A DNA stretch of 51,429 nt from Bacillota bacterium. GTDB lineage: Bacteria > Bacillota > Clostridia > Peptostreptococcales > Anaerovoracaceae. Position 1 is the stretch's first letter. Every line of letters begins with the position of its first letter. Below are positions 41,067-49,524 of the stretch, piece after piece. The position numbers and the translations under genes are program-made. The notes beneath the pieces were generated by a model. It searched no databases. It was not told the DNA's origin and saw only the letters and a list, made by a program, of their open reading frames with translations. The DNA is taken from positions 1-51,429 of the forward strand of contig JAFSUI010000025.1 in assembly GCA_017445315.1 (NCBI GenBank). Direction: 5' to 3'.

Positions 41067-41375
41067 ATGGCATATGAATCCAAGTTTCGTTCGGAAGAGA
41101 TAGATGAACTATTTGATGCGGTTCTTACATTGGAGGATAGAGAAGACTGCTATCGATTCTTTGAAGATATATGCACGATTAACGAGATTCACGCAATATC
41201 ACAGAGACTTCAGGTAGCAAAACTTCTTAGAGCAAAGAAGACGTATAACGAGATAGAACATCTTACCAAGGCTTCAACCGCGACAATCAGCAGAATTAAT
41301 AAATGCATTGTCTATGGAGCAGACGGCTATAAGAGAGTACTTGATAGGCTCGAAGAAAAAGAAAAAGCTGAATAA
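41067..41375 (+). CDS. YerC/YecD family TrpR-like DNA-binding protein
   Basis: Small cytosolic regulator of 102 aa, helical throughout. The TrpR-like helix-turn-helix is at about 40-80 (AISQRLQVAKLLRAKKTYNEIEHLTKASTATISRINKCI). The family regulates unknown targets in Bacillota. An inverted repeat over its own promoter suggests autorepression. GAAAGGAG precedes the ATG. The next gene follows after a weak hairpin. Confidence 0.88.
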   Translation: MAYESKFRSEEIDELFDAVLTLEDREDCYRFFEDICTINEIHAISQRLQVAKLLRAKKTYNEIEHLTKASTATISRINKCIVYGADGYKRVLDRLEEKEKAE

Positions 41376-41383
41376 AATAACCA

Positions 41384-41408
41384 AGAGGGGCCAAGTGAAC
41401 CCCTTTTT
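41384..41408 (+). terminator. Weak hairpin after yerC
   Basis: AGGGG (41386-41390) pairs with CCCCT (41400-41404), followed by TTTTTA. The short stem may give only partial termination before the phosphopantetheinyl transferase gene. Confidence 0.4.
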
Positions 41409-41423
41409 ACTAGGGAGACTATA

Positions 41424-42011
41424 GTGAGAATCTTTCTTTATGAAGGTAAAACGCTTCACGGTGAAGCTTCATATCCGTTGATAATACATGCTGCCGAGAG
41501 ATATTTGGAATCAGCAGAGTTTGATATGGCGGGAGATGAGCCAGACGAAAAGCTGGACGAGATATATATGAAGCTTGCGAGGGGTCCCGAGATTCTCCTT
41601 TCAGAAAAAGGGAAGCCATATTTTTCTGACATTCCGCTAGAGTTTTCGGTGAGCAATTGCGAGGATATGTGGATGTGTGCAATTAGTGAAAAACCTTGCG
41701 GAATAGATATACAGGTTTCAAAGCGTGCGCCGCACGATAAAATAGCAACGCGTTTCTTCAAAGCCAATGAGGCGGAATATGCCAAAGTATTTGGCGAGGC
41801 GGGCTTCTTTACGCTTTGGACGAGAAGAGAAGCATACGGCAAAATGACGGGAGAGGGATTTTGGGGAGAGGCACCGGAGCTTGTTGATAAGGATATGAAT
41901 CTCGTAGAAAAAATAGGTGATTTTCATCTCTCGGATATAGAAGTTGGAGACGGAATTTACTGTGCAGTATGTACCTGCGATCCCGCACCATATCCGATTA
42001 TATTAATATAG
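41424..42011 (+). CDS. 4'-phosphopantetheinyl transferase (Sfp-type)
   Basis: Transfers phosphopantetheine from CoA to a carrier-protein serine. Protein of 195 aa with the two family signatures: CGIDIQVSK (about 92-100) with the Mg2+ Asp, and FFTLWTRREAYGKMTGEG (about 129-146) holding the W-x-x-x-E-A-x-x-K motif. KPYFSDIPLEFSVSNCEDM before them is the substrate strand. GTG start with GGGAG upstream. No carrier-dependent synthase genes are in the window, so the acceptor (fatty-acid ACP or a peptide synthetase) is not known. Confidence 0.88.
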   Translation: MRIFLYEGKTLHGEASYPLIIHAAERYLESAEFDMAGDEPDEKLDEIYMKLARGPEILLSEKGKPYFSDIPLEFSVSNCEDMWMCAISEKPCGIDIQVSKRAPHDKIATRFFKANEAEYAKVFGEAGFFTLWTRREAYGKMTGEGFWGEAPELVDKDMNLVEKIGDFHLSDIEVGDGIYCAVCTCDPAPYPIILI

Positions 42012-42141
42012 TTTTTGTTCTTTTGTAGTAAATCATAATTCTTTTTATTTTTTCCATATAGTATTAACTAATTTTTACTCGTGGATGCGAGAAATGACTC
42101 TCCTAAAGCCCCGGGGTATTTCCTAATGCCGTAAAATCTAG

Positions 42142-42147
42142 TATAAT
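42142..42147 (+). promoter_or_regulatory. Isolated -10 element before iorA
   Basis: TATAAT at 42142-42147 in the 178-nt gap; no convincing -35 at 16-18 bp. The palindrome CCCCGGGG lies at about 42108. Nothing else is seen in the gap. Confidence 0.35.
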
Positions 42148-42189
42148 TTTGTTGATAGTTTTTGAATTGCAGAAGATAGGAGGACAACA

Positions 42190-43935
42190 TTGGACAAGGT
42201 TCTACTTTCCGGAAACGAGGCTATAGCAAGAGGTGCGTACGAAGCCGGAGTTCTTGTCTGTTCGGCATATCCGGGAACTCCGAGTACGGAGATTCTGGAG
42301 GCTATGCCGCAGTATAAGGACGATGTTTACTGCGAGTGGGCGCCAAATGAAAAGGTAGCAACAGAAGTTGCTTACGGTGCGTCTATTGCAGGCGTAAGAA
42401 GCCTTTGTGCTATGAAACATGTTGGCGTTAACGTTGCTGCGGATCCAATTTTTACTGCGGCTTATAACGGTGTAACCGGTGGATTTATAATCGTATCGGC
42501 TGACGACCCAAGCATGCATTCGTCGCAGAATGAGCAAGACAACAGGCAGTATGCTCGTGCAGCAAAGATGGCCATGGTTGAACCTGCAAACTCGCAGGAG
42601 TGCAAGGACTTTGTCAAAACAGCCTTTGAGATTTCAGAGAAGTTTGATACTCCTGTTCTTTTTAGAATAACAACAAGAGTTGCTCATTCCAAGTCAATTG
42701 TAGAACTTGGAGAGAGAACTGTTCCAGAGATTAAGCCATACGAAAAGAACGCAAGAAAGAATATATCAATTCCTGCAAACGCTGCTTTAAACCACGCAAA
42801 GGTGGAGAAGAATATGGAAGCGCTTGCTGAGTTTGGAAACACCTGCAGTCTTAACAAAGTAGAGATGGCAGGAAATAAAACCGGCGTAATCACAGCATCG
42901 ATTGCTTATGAATATGCCAAAGACGCATTCCCGGAAGACACATCATTCCTTAAGCTCGGACTTACCAATCCACTTCCGATGGGACTCATAAAAGATTTCG
43001 CATCAAAGGTTGAGAAGCTCTATATAATCGAAGAACTCGACGGTTTTATGGAAGAGCAAATCAAAGCAGCCGGAATAGAATGCGAAGGAAAAGAAAAAAT
43101 CGGTTATCTCTATGAACTCAATCCGCAGCTCATCAAGGAAAGAATCTTTGGAGAAACTCCTGAGAAGATAGACCTTGGTGTAGAGCCTGTGTCCAGACCG
43201 CCCGCACTTTGTCCGGGCTGCCCGCACAGAGGATTCTTCTATGCGATGTCAAAGAGAAAGAATGTAGTTCTCACGGGAGATATCGGATGCTATACACTTG
43301 GATGCGCTCAGCCGCTTAATGCAATTGATACATGCGTATGCATGGGCGGAGGATTCTCTATCGGTATGGGAATCGCCAAGGCGCTTGAAGTAACAGGGCA
43401 GGAGAAGAAAGTTTTCGGCGTTGTGGGTGATTCTACATTCTTCCACAGCGGTATGACAGGTGCAGTAGAAATCTTCTATAATAACGGAAATATGATTCCT
43501 GTGGTTCTGGATAATTCAATTACCGGAATGACGGGACATCAGGACAATCCGGGAACCGGATTTACGCTTCAGGGCGATGTTGCAGAGGTTGTAAAGATTG
43601 AGGATGTTCTCAAGGCTTGCGGATTTGAAAACGTAATCATAGTTGATCCGCAGGATCTCGATGCAATGAAAAAGGCTCTCGATGATGCAGAAACATCTGA
43701 AAAGAGAGCAGCAATCATCGCAAGACGTCCATGCGTACTCATCAAGAGAATCAATCACAACTTTGGAATATGTGAAGTAGATAAAGAAAAATGCGTTGGA
43801 TGCAAGATGTGTATCGGTGTAGGATGTCCTGCGATTATGATGAGGGATGGAAAGTCCGAAATCATAACATCACAGTGCAGAGGCTGCACGGTATGCGCAC
43901 AGGTTTGCCCGGTTGATGCAATTTCAAGAAAGTGA
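42190..43935 (+). CDS. iorA: Indolepyruvate:ferredoxin oxidoreductase alpha subunit
   Basis: ThDP- and Fe-S-containing subunit of 581 aa. With IorB it oxidatively decarboxylates aryl pyruvates (from Trp, Tyr, Phe) to aryl-acetyl-CoA, reducing ferredoxin. The N-terminal pyrimidine domain has SAYPGTPSTEI. The ThDP domain has CPGCPHRGFFYAM and GDIGCYTLG with GDSTFFHSG. The C-terminal ferredoxin part shows two clusters: CVGCKMCIGVGCPAI and CRGCTVCAQVCPVDAI. Start is TTG 42190 behind GGAGGA. It fits amino-acid fermentation with electron bifurcation or H2 formation downstream. Confidence 0.95.
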   Translation: MDKVLLSGNEAIARGAYEAGVLVCSAYPGTPSTEILEAMPQYKDDVYCEWAPNEKVATEVAYGASIAGVRSLCAMKHVGVNVAADPIFTAAYNGVTGGFIIVSADDPSMHSSQNEQDNRQYARAAKMAMVEPANSQECKDFVKTAFEISEKFDTPVLFRITTRVAHSKSIVELGERTVPEIKPYEKNARKNISIPANAALNHAKVEKNMEALAEFGNTCSLNKVEMAGNKTGVITASIAYEYAKDAFPEDTSFLKLGLTNPLPMGLIKDFASKVEKLYIIEELDGFMEEQIKAAGIECEGKEKIGYLYELNPQLIKERIFGETPEKIDLGVEPVSRPPALCPGCPHRGFFYAMSKRKNVVLTGDIGCYTLGCAQPLNAIDTCVCMGGGFSIGMGIAKALEVTGQEKKVFGVVGDSTFFHSGMTGAVEIFYNNGNMIPVVLDNSITGMTGHQDNPGTGFTLQGDVAEVVKIEDVLKACGFENVIIVDPQDLDAMKKALDDAETSEKRAAIIARRPCVLIKRINHNFGICEVDKEKCVGCKMCIGVGCPAIMMRDGKSEIITSQCRGCTVCAQVCPVDAISRK

Positions 43936-43943
43936 GGAACGCC

Positions 43944-44516
43944 ATGAATAGTAAAAGTGCTCTTTTGGTAGGTGTAGGCGGACAAGGTGCTATCCTCACT
44001 GCCAGAGTTTTGGTAAACGGTCTCATGAAGGCCGGATATGACGTCAAGATGTCAGAGGTTCACGGAATGAGCCAGCGCGGAGGAAGCGTATCCACCCAGG
44101 TTCATTGGGGAGATGAGGTACATTCTCCGGTAATAGGTAAGGGTGCAGCTGATATAATCGTTGCATTTGAAAAGATGGAAGCTGTGCGCTATGCGGATTT
44201 TCTGAAACCCGACGGAATCGCTGTAATAAACGATTTTGAAATGCCGTCATCCACGATTGCTGCAGGGCTCGTTGAATATCCTGAAGGATGCCTTGAGGCT
44301 ATGCAGAGTCATTTTAAATGCCACGTGCTAAAGGCCGAGGATATAGCAAATGAATTAGGCGACGTAAAATGCGCCAACATAGTTCTCTTTGGAAGCATGG
44401 TAAAGGCACTCGGCATGGACGATATTGATTGGGAAACGGTCATCAAAGAAACTGTGCCCGAGAAGTTTATTGATTTAAACCTCGCCGCATATAAAGCAGG
44501 CTACGAGGCGGTTTAA
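43944..44516 (+). CDS. iorB: Indolepyruvate:ferredoxin oxidoreductase beta subunit
   Basis: Gamma-type subunit of 190 aa that completes the IorAB enzyme. It begins LLVGVGGQGAILTARVLVNGLMKAG and has VKMSEVHGMSQRGGSVSTQVHWG, both hallmarks of the family. ATG 43944 is chosen behind GAGGAACGCC. A GTG at 43932 overlapping the iorA stop is the alternative. It is followed by a weak hairpin. Confidence 0.93.
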   Translation: MNSKSALLVGVGGQGAILTARVLVNGLMKAGYDVKMSEVHGMSQRGGSVSTQVHWGDEVHSPVIGKGAADIIVAFEKMEAVRYADFLKPDGIAVINDFEMPSSTIAAGLVEYPEGCLEAMQSHFKCHVLKAEDIANELGDVKCANIVLFGSMVKALGMDDIDWETVIKETVPEKFIDLNLAAYKAGYEAV

Positions 44517-44535
44517 ACCGACTAAGATAAATATG

Positions 44536-44565
44536 ATGGCGCGGCAGATGTCGCGCCATTATAAT
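44536..44565 (+). terminator. Hairpin after iorAB
   Basis: ATGGCGCG (44536-44543) pairs with CGCGCCAT (44552-44559), 8 bp around an 8-nt loop, followed by TATAATAAT rather than a clean U-run, so termination may be partial. Confidence 0.5.
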
Positions 44566-44637
44566 AATGCAAGGATTTTGTTTGGGCCTTAGTCGGGATG
44601 CTAAAGAAAAATAAGTGTGTGATCAAAGGAGAGTAGT

Positions 44638-45165
44638 GTGAGTGAAGTAAAAAAAGAAAGCGTAAAAGAGCGTGCCAAGAAAGAACTTAATATAGCTGAA
44701 GTTGCAGCAAAGAGGCTTTCTTATAGAAGCCGCACATCGCAAGAACTCAAGATGTATTTGGAAGAAAAGGGTTTTGAAGAAGAACTCATAAACGAGACAA
44801 TTCAGGAATTCAAGGATATAGGCTACCTTGACGATGAGCGCTTTGCCAAGGACTATTTCAGATATGCCGCCGAAAAAGGCTGGGCAAAGGCCAGAACGGT
44901 TCGCGAGCTCAGGAGAAAGGGGATTCCTCAGGAAATGGCAGAATCCGCCCATGAGGAGTATCTAGAAGAATTCGGTGAAACAGACGAAGAAGCAGCAGTT
45001 AATATCGCAAGAAAAATGCTAAAACCCGATATGCTCGATGAACGCGGAAGGCTCATAGAAAAATATAAGGCCCGTGTTGCCCGCAGACTTTTCAACTACG
45101 GATACAGCACGAGCCAGATATATTCTGCGATTAATCAGGCGGTCAGCGAATTGACTGAGGAGTAA
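44638..45165 (+). CDS. recX: Regulatory protein RecX
   Basis: Modulator of RecA filaments, 175 aa, made of three-helix repeats: AAKRLSYRSRTSQELKMYLEEKG, then IGYLDDERFAKDYFR...KGWAKARTVRELRRKGI, then KARVARRLFNYGYSTSQIYSAI. GTG start at 44638 after AAAGGAGAG. recA is not in the window. It converges on the AlaX-type gene with a shared palindromic terminator. Confidence 0.9.
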   Translation: MSEVKKESVKERAKKELNIAEVAAKRLSYRSRTSQELKMYLEEKGFEEELINETIQEFKDIGYLDDERFAKDYFRYAAEKGWAKARTVRELRRKGIPQEMAESAHEEYLEEFGETDEEAAVNIARKMLKPDMLDERGRLIEKYKARVARRLFNYGYSTSQIYSAINQAVSELTEE

Positions 45166-45197
45166 TAGCTGCGTATATATACGCAGGCTATTCTTTT
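45164..45197. terminator. Bidirectional terminator between recX and the AlaX gene
   Basis: The perfect 18-bp palindrome CTGCGTATATATACGCAG (45169-45186) extends with AATAG/CTATT and is followed by TCTTTT. It overlaps the last codons of the minus-strand gene. Confidence 0.65.
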
Positions 45198-46468
45198 ATC
45201 AGCATATTGACTGCATGGATAAACGATTCTAGATCGTCGCGTCTTGTGAATATAGCCCTCGCAAAGATTTTGTTGCCGCCGCCTTTACCATTAAAGACGG
45301 TGGCATTTTCTTTTACTAGTTTTCCACAGTCATGTTTGTCCGAGAAAAGGAATATAGTATTGCTTGGCCCATGGATGAGGAAGAGCATTGAGTTTATGTT
45401 TCCCGCAAGGCTTCTGCCAAGCTCTATTATGTCGTCAACCGTGAGAATATTGTATGTCAGGCAGGGGTTGTTATCGCTGCCGTTTAGTAGGGTTTTAATA
45501 TATTCTCCTTCGCGGCGCAGGACTTCCTTTGTTAGGTTATATAACCTGTCGCGCGACTCCTTGTTTTTCTCGTTGCGGGCATTGTATTTATCCATGAGGT
45601 CCGGGACTCCTGCAGAGAGGTCCTTTCCTAATGTGGTCAGGACTTCATACTGCTTGTCATAGGCTAGGAGGGCGCGCTTTCCGGCCTCAAAGAAGATTCT
45701 GAACATGCCTTTGTTAGGCTCTACCTTGTAAATCTTAATCATGCCAACCTGGCCGGCAAACTCGGGATGAGTTCCGCAGCAGGCCACTGAGTCCGCAGGA
45801 TCGTTAACATCGCCAATTGTCACTATGGAGATATCCTCATCTATTGCCAGCGCCTTTCTAAGAGGCATTTTTTCGGCTTCTTCTCTGGAATCAAAGATTC
45901 TCCTAACGATAGGTAGGTTGTCCCAGATCGCCTGGTTGGCCATGAGCTCAGCCTGGAGGCACATATCCATGCTGATTTCCTTGAACTCGGGCTTGTCCTC
46001 AAGGATTATATCTATGGTCAGATAGTCTTCTCCCATGTGAAAACCGCGGTTAACACCGCCAAAGAGCTTATAGAAGATGCCGGAGAGGATATGCTCGCCG
46101 CAATGCCTTTGCATATTGTCAAAACGTCTTTCCCAATCAATGGAGAGGGTGACTTCTGAGCCGGGAGAAATGCCGAGCTTATCTGAGAGGGTGTGGATTT
46201 TATCTTCGTTAAGCTTATTAATATCGCTGTTTCCTTCTAAGGAGATTTTATGATAGATTACTTCTCCGGATTCAGTAACATCAGTAACTTTGAGTCCGCT
46301 GATTTCTCCGAGGTCGCAGCTTTGGCCTCCACCGGTAGGGAAGAAAATGGTTCTATCCAAAACGAGCAAAATCGAGTCGGAATTATCCTTGCAGGGCAGT
46401 ATTTCCAACACCTTTGCGCCCGCCATTCTGCAGTTAACATCGCTATAGTAAACCTTTTCAGTTTTCAT
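45188..46468 (-). CDS. AlaX-type alanyl-tRNA editing protein with DHHA1 domain
   Basis: Trans-editing hydrolase of 426 aa that removes mis-charged Ser or Gly from tRNA-Ala. It has FFPTGGGQSCDLGEI at the start and the zinc ligands HCGEH (about 123-127) and CCGTH (about 228-232) of the AlaRS editing domain. The C-terminal DHHA1 domain is marked by NGKGGGNKIFARA. It lacks the AlaRS catalytic domain, so it is the long AlaX form. GGAGG on the minus strand fixes ATG 46468. Confidence 0.9.
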   Translation of the reverse strand: MKTEKVYYSDVNCRMAGAKVLEILPCKDNSDSILLVLDRTIFFPTGGGQSCDLGEISGLKVTDVTESGEVIYHKISLEGNSDINKLNEDKIHTLSDKLGISPGSEVTLSIDWERRFDNMQRHCGEHILSGIFYKLFGGVNRGFHMGEDYLTIDIILEDKPEFKEISMDMCLQAELMANQAIWDNLPIVRRIFDSREEAEKMPLRKALAIDEDISIVTIGDVNDPADSVACCGTHPEFAGQVGMIKIYKVEPNKGMFRIFFEAGKRALLAYDKQYEVLTTLGKDLSAGVPDLMDKYNARNEKNKESRDRLYNLTKEVLRREGEYIKTLLNGSDNNPCLTYNILTVDDIIELGRSLAGNINSMLFLIHGPSNTIFLFSDKHDCGKLVKENATVFNGKGGGNKIFARAIFTRRDDLESFIHAVNMLIKE

Positions 46469-46565
46469 GTAAACCTCCGCGCCATATCTAAAAATTGTAA
46501 AATTTCTTCTACTTTTTACATAAAATTACTTCCGAACAGAATCGGTTTTATGTCCCACAAAAATC

Positions 46566-46725
46566 TGTGGATAACTAAGTATTGACAAAGTTATGAAGTT
46601 GTTGAAGCCTTGAAATTTAAATGCTTTATATGAGGTACTTATCCACATGTTATTAAAGGTAAAATCGTATACGATTTTTTAATCCCCTGTGGATAACCCT
46701 TGCTGGTGTTGAAAAGTGTGGATTC
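46566..46725. other. Cluster of DnaA boxes in an A/T-rich intergenic region
   Basis: The 313-bp gap 46469-46781 has no gene. Three perfect DnaA boxes lie in it: TGTGGATAA at 46566-46574 (+), TTATCCACA at 46639-46647 (reverse) and TGTGGATAA at 46688-46696 (+). A fourth, TGTGGATTC at 46717-46725, matches 7 of 9. Between them is the palindrome AAAATCGTATACGATTTT (46661-46678) followed by a T-run. The density is that of an origin or a DnaA-titration/reactivation site. No dnaA, dnaN or parAB gene is in the window. Confidence 0.7.
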
Positions 46726-46781
46726 TTATCTTTTGAAAATAAATCTTCAAAAAAGAACAGAAGTTGACATAATCCCGACAA

Positions 46782-48008
46782 TCAACTGTCTTGAAATTTC
46801 TGAATATATTCCAAAAAGTCTGAAAACCTTTCCAGGTTGCTATCTATGAATCTCACCAGCACTGGCTCAGGGAATTTATATCTTCCTTTGATTTCTAGGT
46901 CTATCTTTTCAACCATGGATGCGGCAAGAAGCACCTTTTCAATAGTTTCAACATGTAGGATATCGTTACCCGCAATAACTACTTCGTCGGTATATAGATG
47001 GCAAACCACGCCTAGGGTGTCGTGATCCAGGCGGTATATCTTATTTCTAACATGGTCATTGTTTTTACGGAAGACCATATAGAGCGTTCCAAAGTCATAT
47101 TCCGACTCAGTGAGCGTATCAAAGATAGAAGACATAAGCTTGCTGAAGTGCTTGTCGTCGTCCTTTGCTCCTGAACTGTCTTTGATTGTTGCGTAAATCA
47201 GATATTCCGATTGATTGAGTATGAGCGAAGTCTCCCATGGAGAAATCTCCAGTGCCGGTTTTGGAATAAAACGCTTCACCAAATGATCGACTATCTCTAT
47301 CTTGCTCTCCACAAGCTGGTAATTCTTGTCTATATCCATTAGCGACACAGAGGTATAGATGTTTTTGTCCGTGGAGTCGTCCTTTGTTATTTCATTTCTG
47401 AGTAGGGTGCCGGGATTTGAAACGTTTATAGGGCGTAGGTCGCCTCGCGGGGCGGAGAGCCTCCTCATCCCCTGACTATCGCTTGCCACCATGCGCATTA
47501 TGTAATAGTTAATTAGCTCGTAGTCATTACGCGGCTTAATCGCAATTTTCTCCCAAAGATCCGCAAGCTCAGAAAGGGTGAGTGCGACATCCGACTGAAG
47601 AATCGGCCTATACTCATCAAGCCCGTCGGGTAGGGGGAGCTTGCGCTTGATATTAATTCTAGATGATGTCTTAATAAGATGAAGAGCCTCTTTTTCCGTA
47701 ATGGGACTCCAGTCACCTCCTAGAGCACCAAATAGCTCCTTCTTTTTCTTCTCGGCTTCCTCATCCGTCATCCCGAGAAAACTCTGGTAGTCATCTAGCC
47801 CATACTCCTCAGTATCAATATAGAAAAACTGATGGAAAGCGTCTCCGCCCTGGTCCCTCAGAATATGCACGCCAACAACGCCCATGAGGCGCGTATTTGT
47901 CGCCTCGGCAGAAACAAAATCTCCGCCGGCCTCAATAGGATCTATGAGAAGATTTCCTTCAATCAGCCTCAGCTCGGCTACCTTATTATTGTCCTTATTA
48001 TCATTCAT
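46782..48008 (-). CDS. Unrecognised soluble protein, 408 aa
   Basis: I do not recognise this protein. It is acidic and soluble, with no signal peptide or membrane helix. It starts MNDNKDNNKVAELRLIEGNLL and has VVGVHILRDQGGDAFHQFFYIDTEEYGLDDYQSF early, a mid-region around LINYYIMRMVASDSQGMRRL, and a mixed alpha/beta C-terminal half rich in Asp and Ile. No catalytic motif stands out. Base composition and codon use resemble the neighbours, so it is probably a resident gene. No Shine-Dalgarno site precedes the ATG, while TAAAAT lies 7 nt upstream, so the transcript may be leaderless. It sits beside the DnaA-box cluster and is divergent from metK. Confidence 0.7.
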   Translation of the reverse strand: MNDNKDNNKVAELRLIEGNLLIDPIEAGGDFVSAEATNTRLMGVVGVHILRDQGGDAFHQFFYIDTEEYGLDDYQSFLGMTDEEAEKKKKELFGALGGDWSPITEKEALHLIKTSSRINIKRKLPLPDGLDEYRPILQSDVALTLSELADLWEKIAIKPRNDYELINYYIMRMVASDSQGMRRLSAPRGDLRPINVSNPGTLLRNEITKDDSTDKNIYTSVSLMDIDKNYQLVESKIEIVDHLVKRFIPKPALEISPWETSLILNQSEYLIYATIKDSSGAKDDDKHFSKLMSSIFDTLTESEYDFGTLYMVFRKNNDHVRNKIYRLDHDTLGVVCHLYTDEVVIAGNDILHVETIEKVLLAASMVEKIDLEIKGRYKFPEPVLVRFIDSNLERFSDFLEYIQKFQDS

Positions 48009-48068
48009 AATACTGATTTTACAACAAAGAACAGACGTTGCATAGATAAATTACTACACCTATAAACA

Positions 48069-48096
48069 TTGACAAAGGTTGTGGGTATAGTATAAT
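48069..48096 (+). promoter_or_regulatory. Promoter of the metK riboswitch transcript
   Basis: TTGACA (48069-48074), 16 bp, TATAAT (48091-48096): both hexamers perfect. Transcription starts near 48103, just before the aptamer. Confidence 0.85.
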
Positions 48097-48106
48097 TTCA
48101 TAGAAC

Positions 48107-48240
48107 CCTTATCAAGAGAGGCGGAGGGAATAGGCCCTACGATGCCCGGCAACCTATGCGCACGGCAAACGCCACTGGCAAAGCTATCGCAAAAGGTGCC
48201 ACATCCTACGGAGGAGCAACGGCTCTTTCGAAAGATGAGG
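48107..48240 (+). ncRNA. SAM-I (S-box) riboswitch aptamer
   Basis: The conserved core is plain: TTATCAAGAGAGGCGGAGGGA, TAGGCCC, then GATGCCCGGCAACC, and a later GGTGCC and TCC. P1 is CCTTATC (48107-48113) with GATGAGG (48234-48240). It binds S-adenosylmethionine and shuts off metK when SAM is plentiful through the terminator that follows. Confidence 0.95.
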
Positions 48241-48260
48241 AGTATGATCTAAGACATCAT

Positions 48261-48292
48261 GCCTTTTCTTGACGGTAAGAAAAGGCTTTTTT
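48261..48292 (+). terminator. Terminator of the SAM-I riboswitch
   Basis: GCCTTTTCTT (48261-48270) pairs with AAGAAAAGGC (48277-48286) around 6 nt and runs into TTTTTT. It is the expression platform; the segment 48234-48260 between aptamer and hairpin would supply the antiterminator. Confidence 0.9.
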
Positions 48293-48338
48293 CTTGACAA
48301 GGATAGTTATTTGACGGAGTTTTGATAGGAGGAAAAAC

Positions 48339-49517
48339 ATGAAGAGATTATTTACTTCAGAATCGGTTACAGAGGGACATCCGGACAAGGTCTGCGATCA
48401 GATTTCGGATGCGATACTTGATGCGATTCTCGCAGAGGATCCAAATGGCCGAGTTGCTTGTGAAACCACGGTTACGACAGGCTATGCCATGGTTATGGGT
48501 GAGATAAGCACGGAGTGCTATGTAGATATTCCAAAGATTGTAAGAAGCGTAATCAAGGACATCGGCTACGATAGAGCAAAATACGGATTTGACGGAACCA
48601 CCTGCGCGGTCCTTTCCGCAATAGATGAGCAGTCTGAAGATATAGCGATGGGTGTTGATAAAGCTCTGGAATATAAAGAAGGAGAAGACTCAGAAGATGC
48701 TGCGCTCGTTGGAGCAGGAGATCAAGGCATGATGTTTGGATATGCCTGTAACGAAACACCTGAGCTAATGCCGATGCCAATATCGCTTGCGCATAAGCTT
48801 GCACTTAAGCTTGCGGAACTCAGAAAGAACGAAACACTTCCGTATCTACGACCTGATGGAAAAACACAGGTAACCGTAGAGTATGAAGACAACAAAGTTA
48901 AGCGCATAGACACAGTTGTTGTCTCCACACAGCATGCGCCTGAGGTTACGCAGGAACAGATTAGAGCTGACGTAATTGAAAAAATAATCAAGGCGGTTAT
49001 CCCGGCTGAGCTTCTAGACGATGAAACAAAGTATTTTGTAAATCCGACGGGAAGATTTGTAATAGGCGGACCTCAGGGTGATTCCGGTCTCACAGGAAGA
49101 AAGATAATCGTAGATACCTATGGCGGCTATGCGCGCCACGGCGGCGGTGCATTCTCGGGAAAGGATCCAACAAAGGTTGACCGCTCCGCATGCTATGCGG
49201 CCCGACACGCAGCAAAGAACGTAGTTGCATCAGGTCTTGCCGACAAATGCGAAATCCAGCTCGCCTATGCGATAGGTGTTGCAAAGCCCGTATCGATTAT
49301 GGTTGATACCTTTGGTACAGGAAAACTGTCCGATGAAGAAATCGCATTAATCGTAGATAAACATTTCGATTTTAGACCGGCTGCAATTATAAAGAATCTT
49401 GACCTTCGTCGCCCAATCTACAGACAGACAGCCGCATACGGCCACTTCGGAAGAACCGACATCGACCTCCCATGGGAGCGCCTCGACAAAACCGAAGAAC
49501 TAAAACAATACATCTAA
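48339..49517 (+). CDS. metK: S-adenosylmethionine synthetase
   Basis: Makes SAM from methionine and ATP, 392 aa, tetrameric. [23 protein letters not shown] at the start, [12 protein letters not shown] (ATP-binding), the glycine-rich loop [23 protein letters not shown] (P-loop-like, phosphate binding) and [12 protein letters not shown] at the end are all present. Regulated by the SAM-I riboswitch directly upstream. GATAGGAGG precedes the ATG. The gene's SAM feeds methyltransferases such as those at 19.4 kb and 27.9 kb. Confidence 0.97.
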   Translation: MKRLFTSESVTEGHPDKVCDQISDAILDAILAEDPNGRVACETTVTTGYAMVMGEISTECYVDIPKIVRSVIKDIGYDRAKYGFDGTTCAVLSAIDEQSEDIAMGVDKALEYKEGEDSEDAALVGAGDQGMMFGYACNETPELMPMPISLAHKLALKLAELRKNETLPYLRPDGKTQVTVEYEDNKVKRIDTVVVSTQHAPEVTQEQIRADVIEKIIKAVIPAELLDDETKYFVNPTGRFVIGGPQGDSGLTGRKIIVDTYGGYARHGGGAFSGKDPTKVDRSACYAARHAAKNVVASGLADKCEIQLAYAIGVAKPVSIMVDTFGTGKLSDEEIALIVDKHFDFRPAAIIKNLDLRRPIYRQTAAYGHFGRTDIDLPWERLDKTEELKQYI

Positions 49518-49524
49518 ATTTTCA

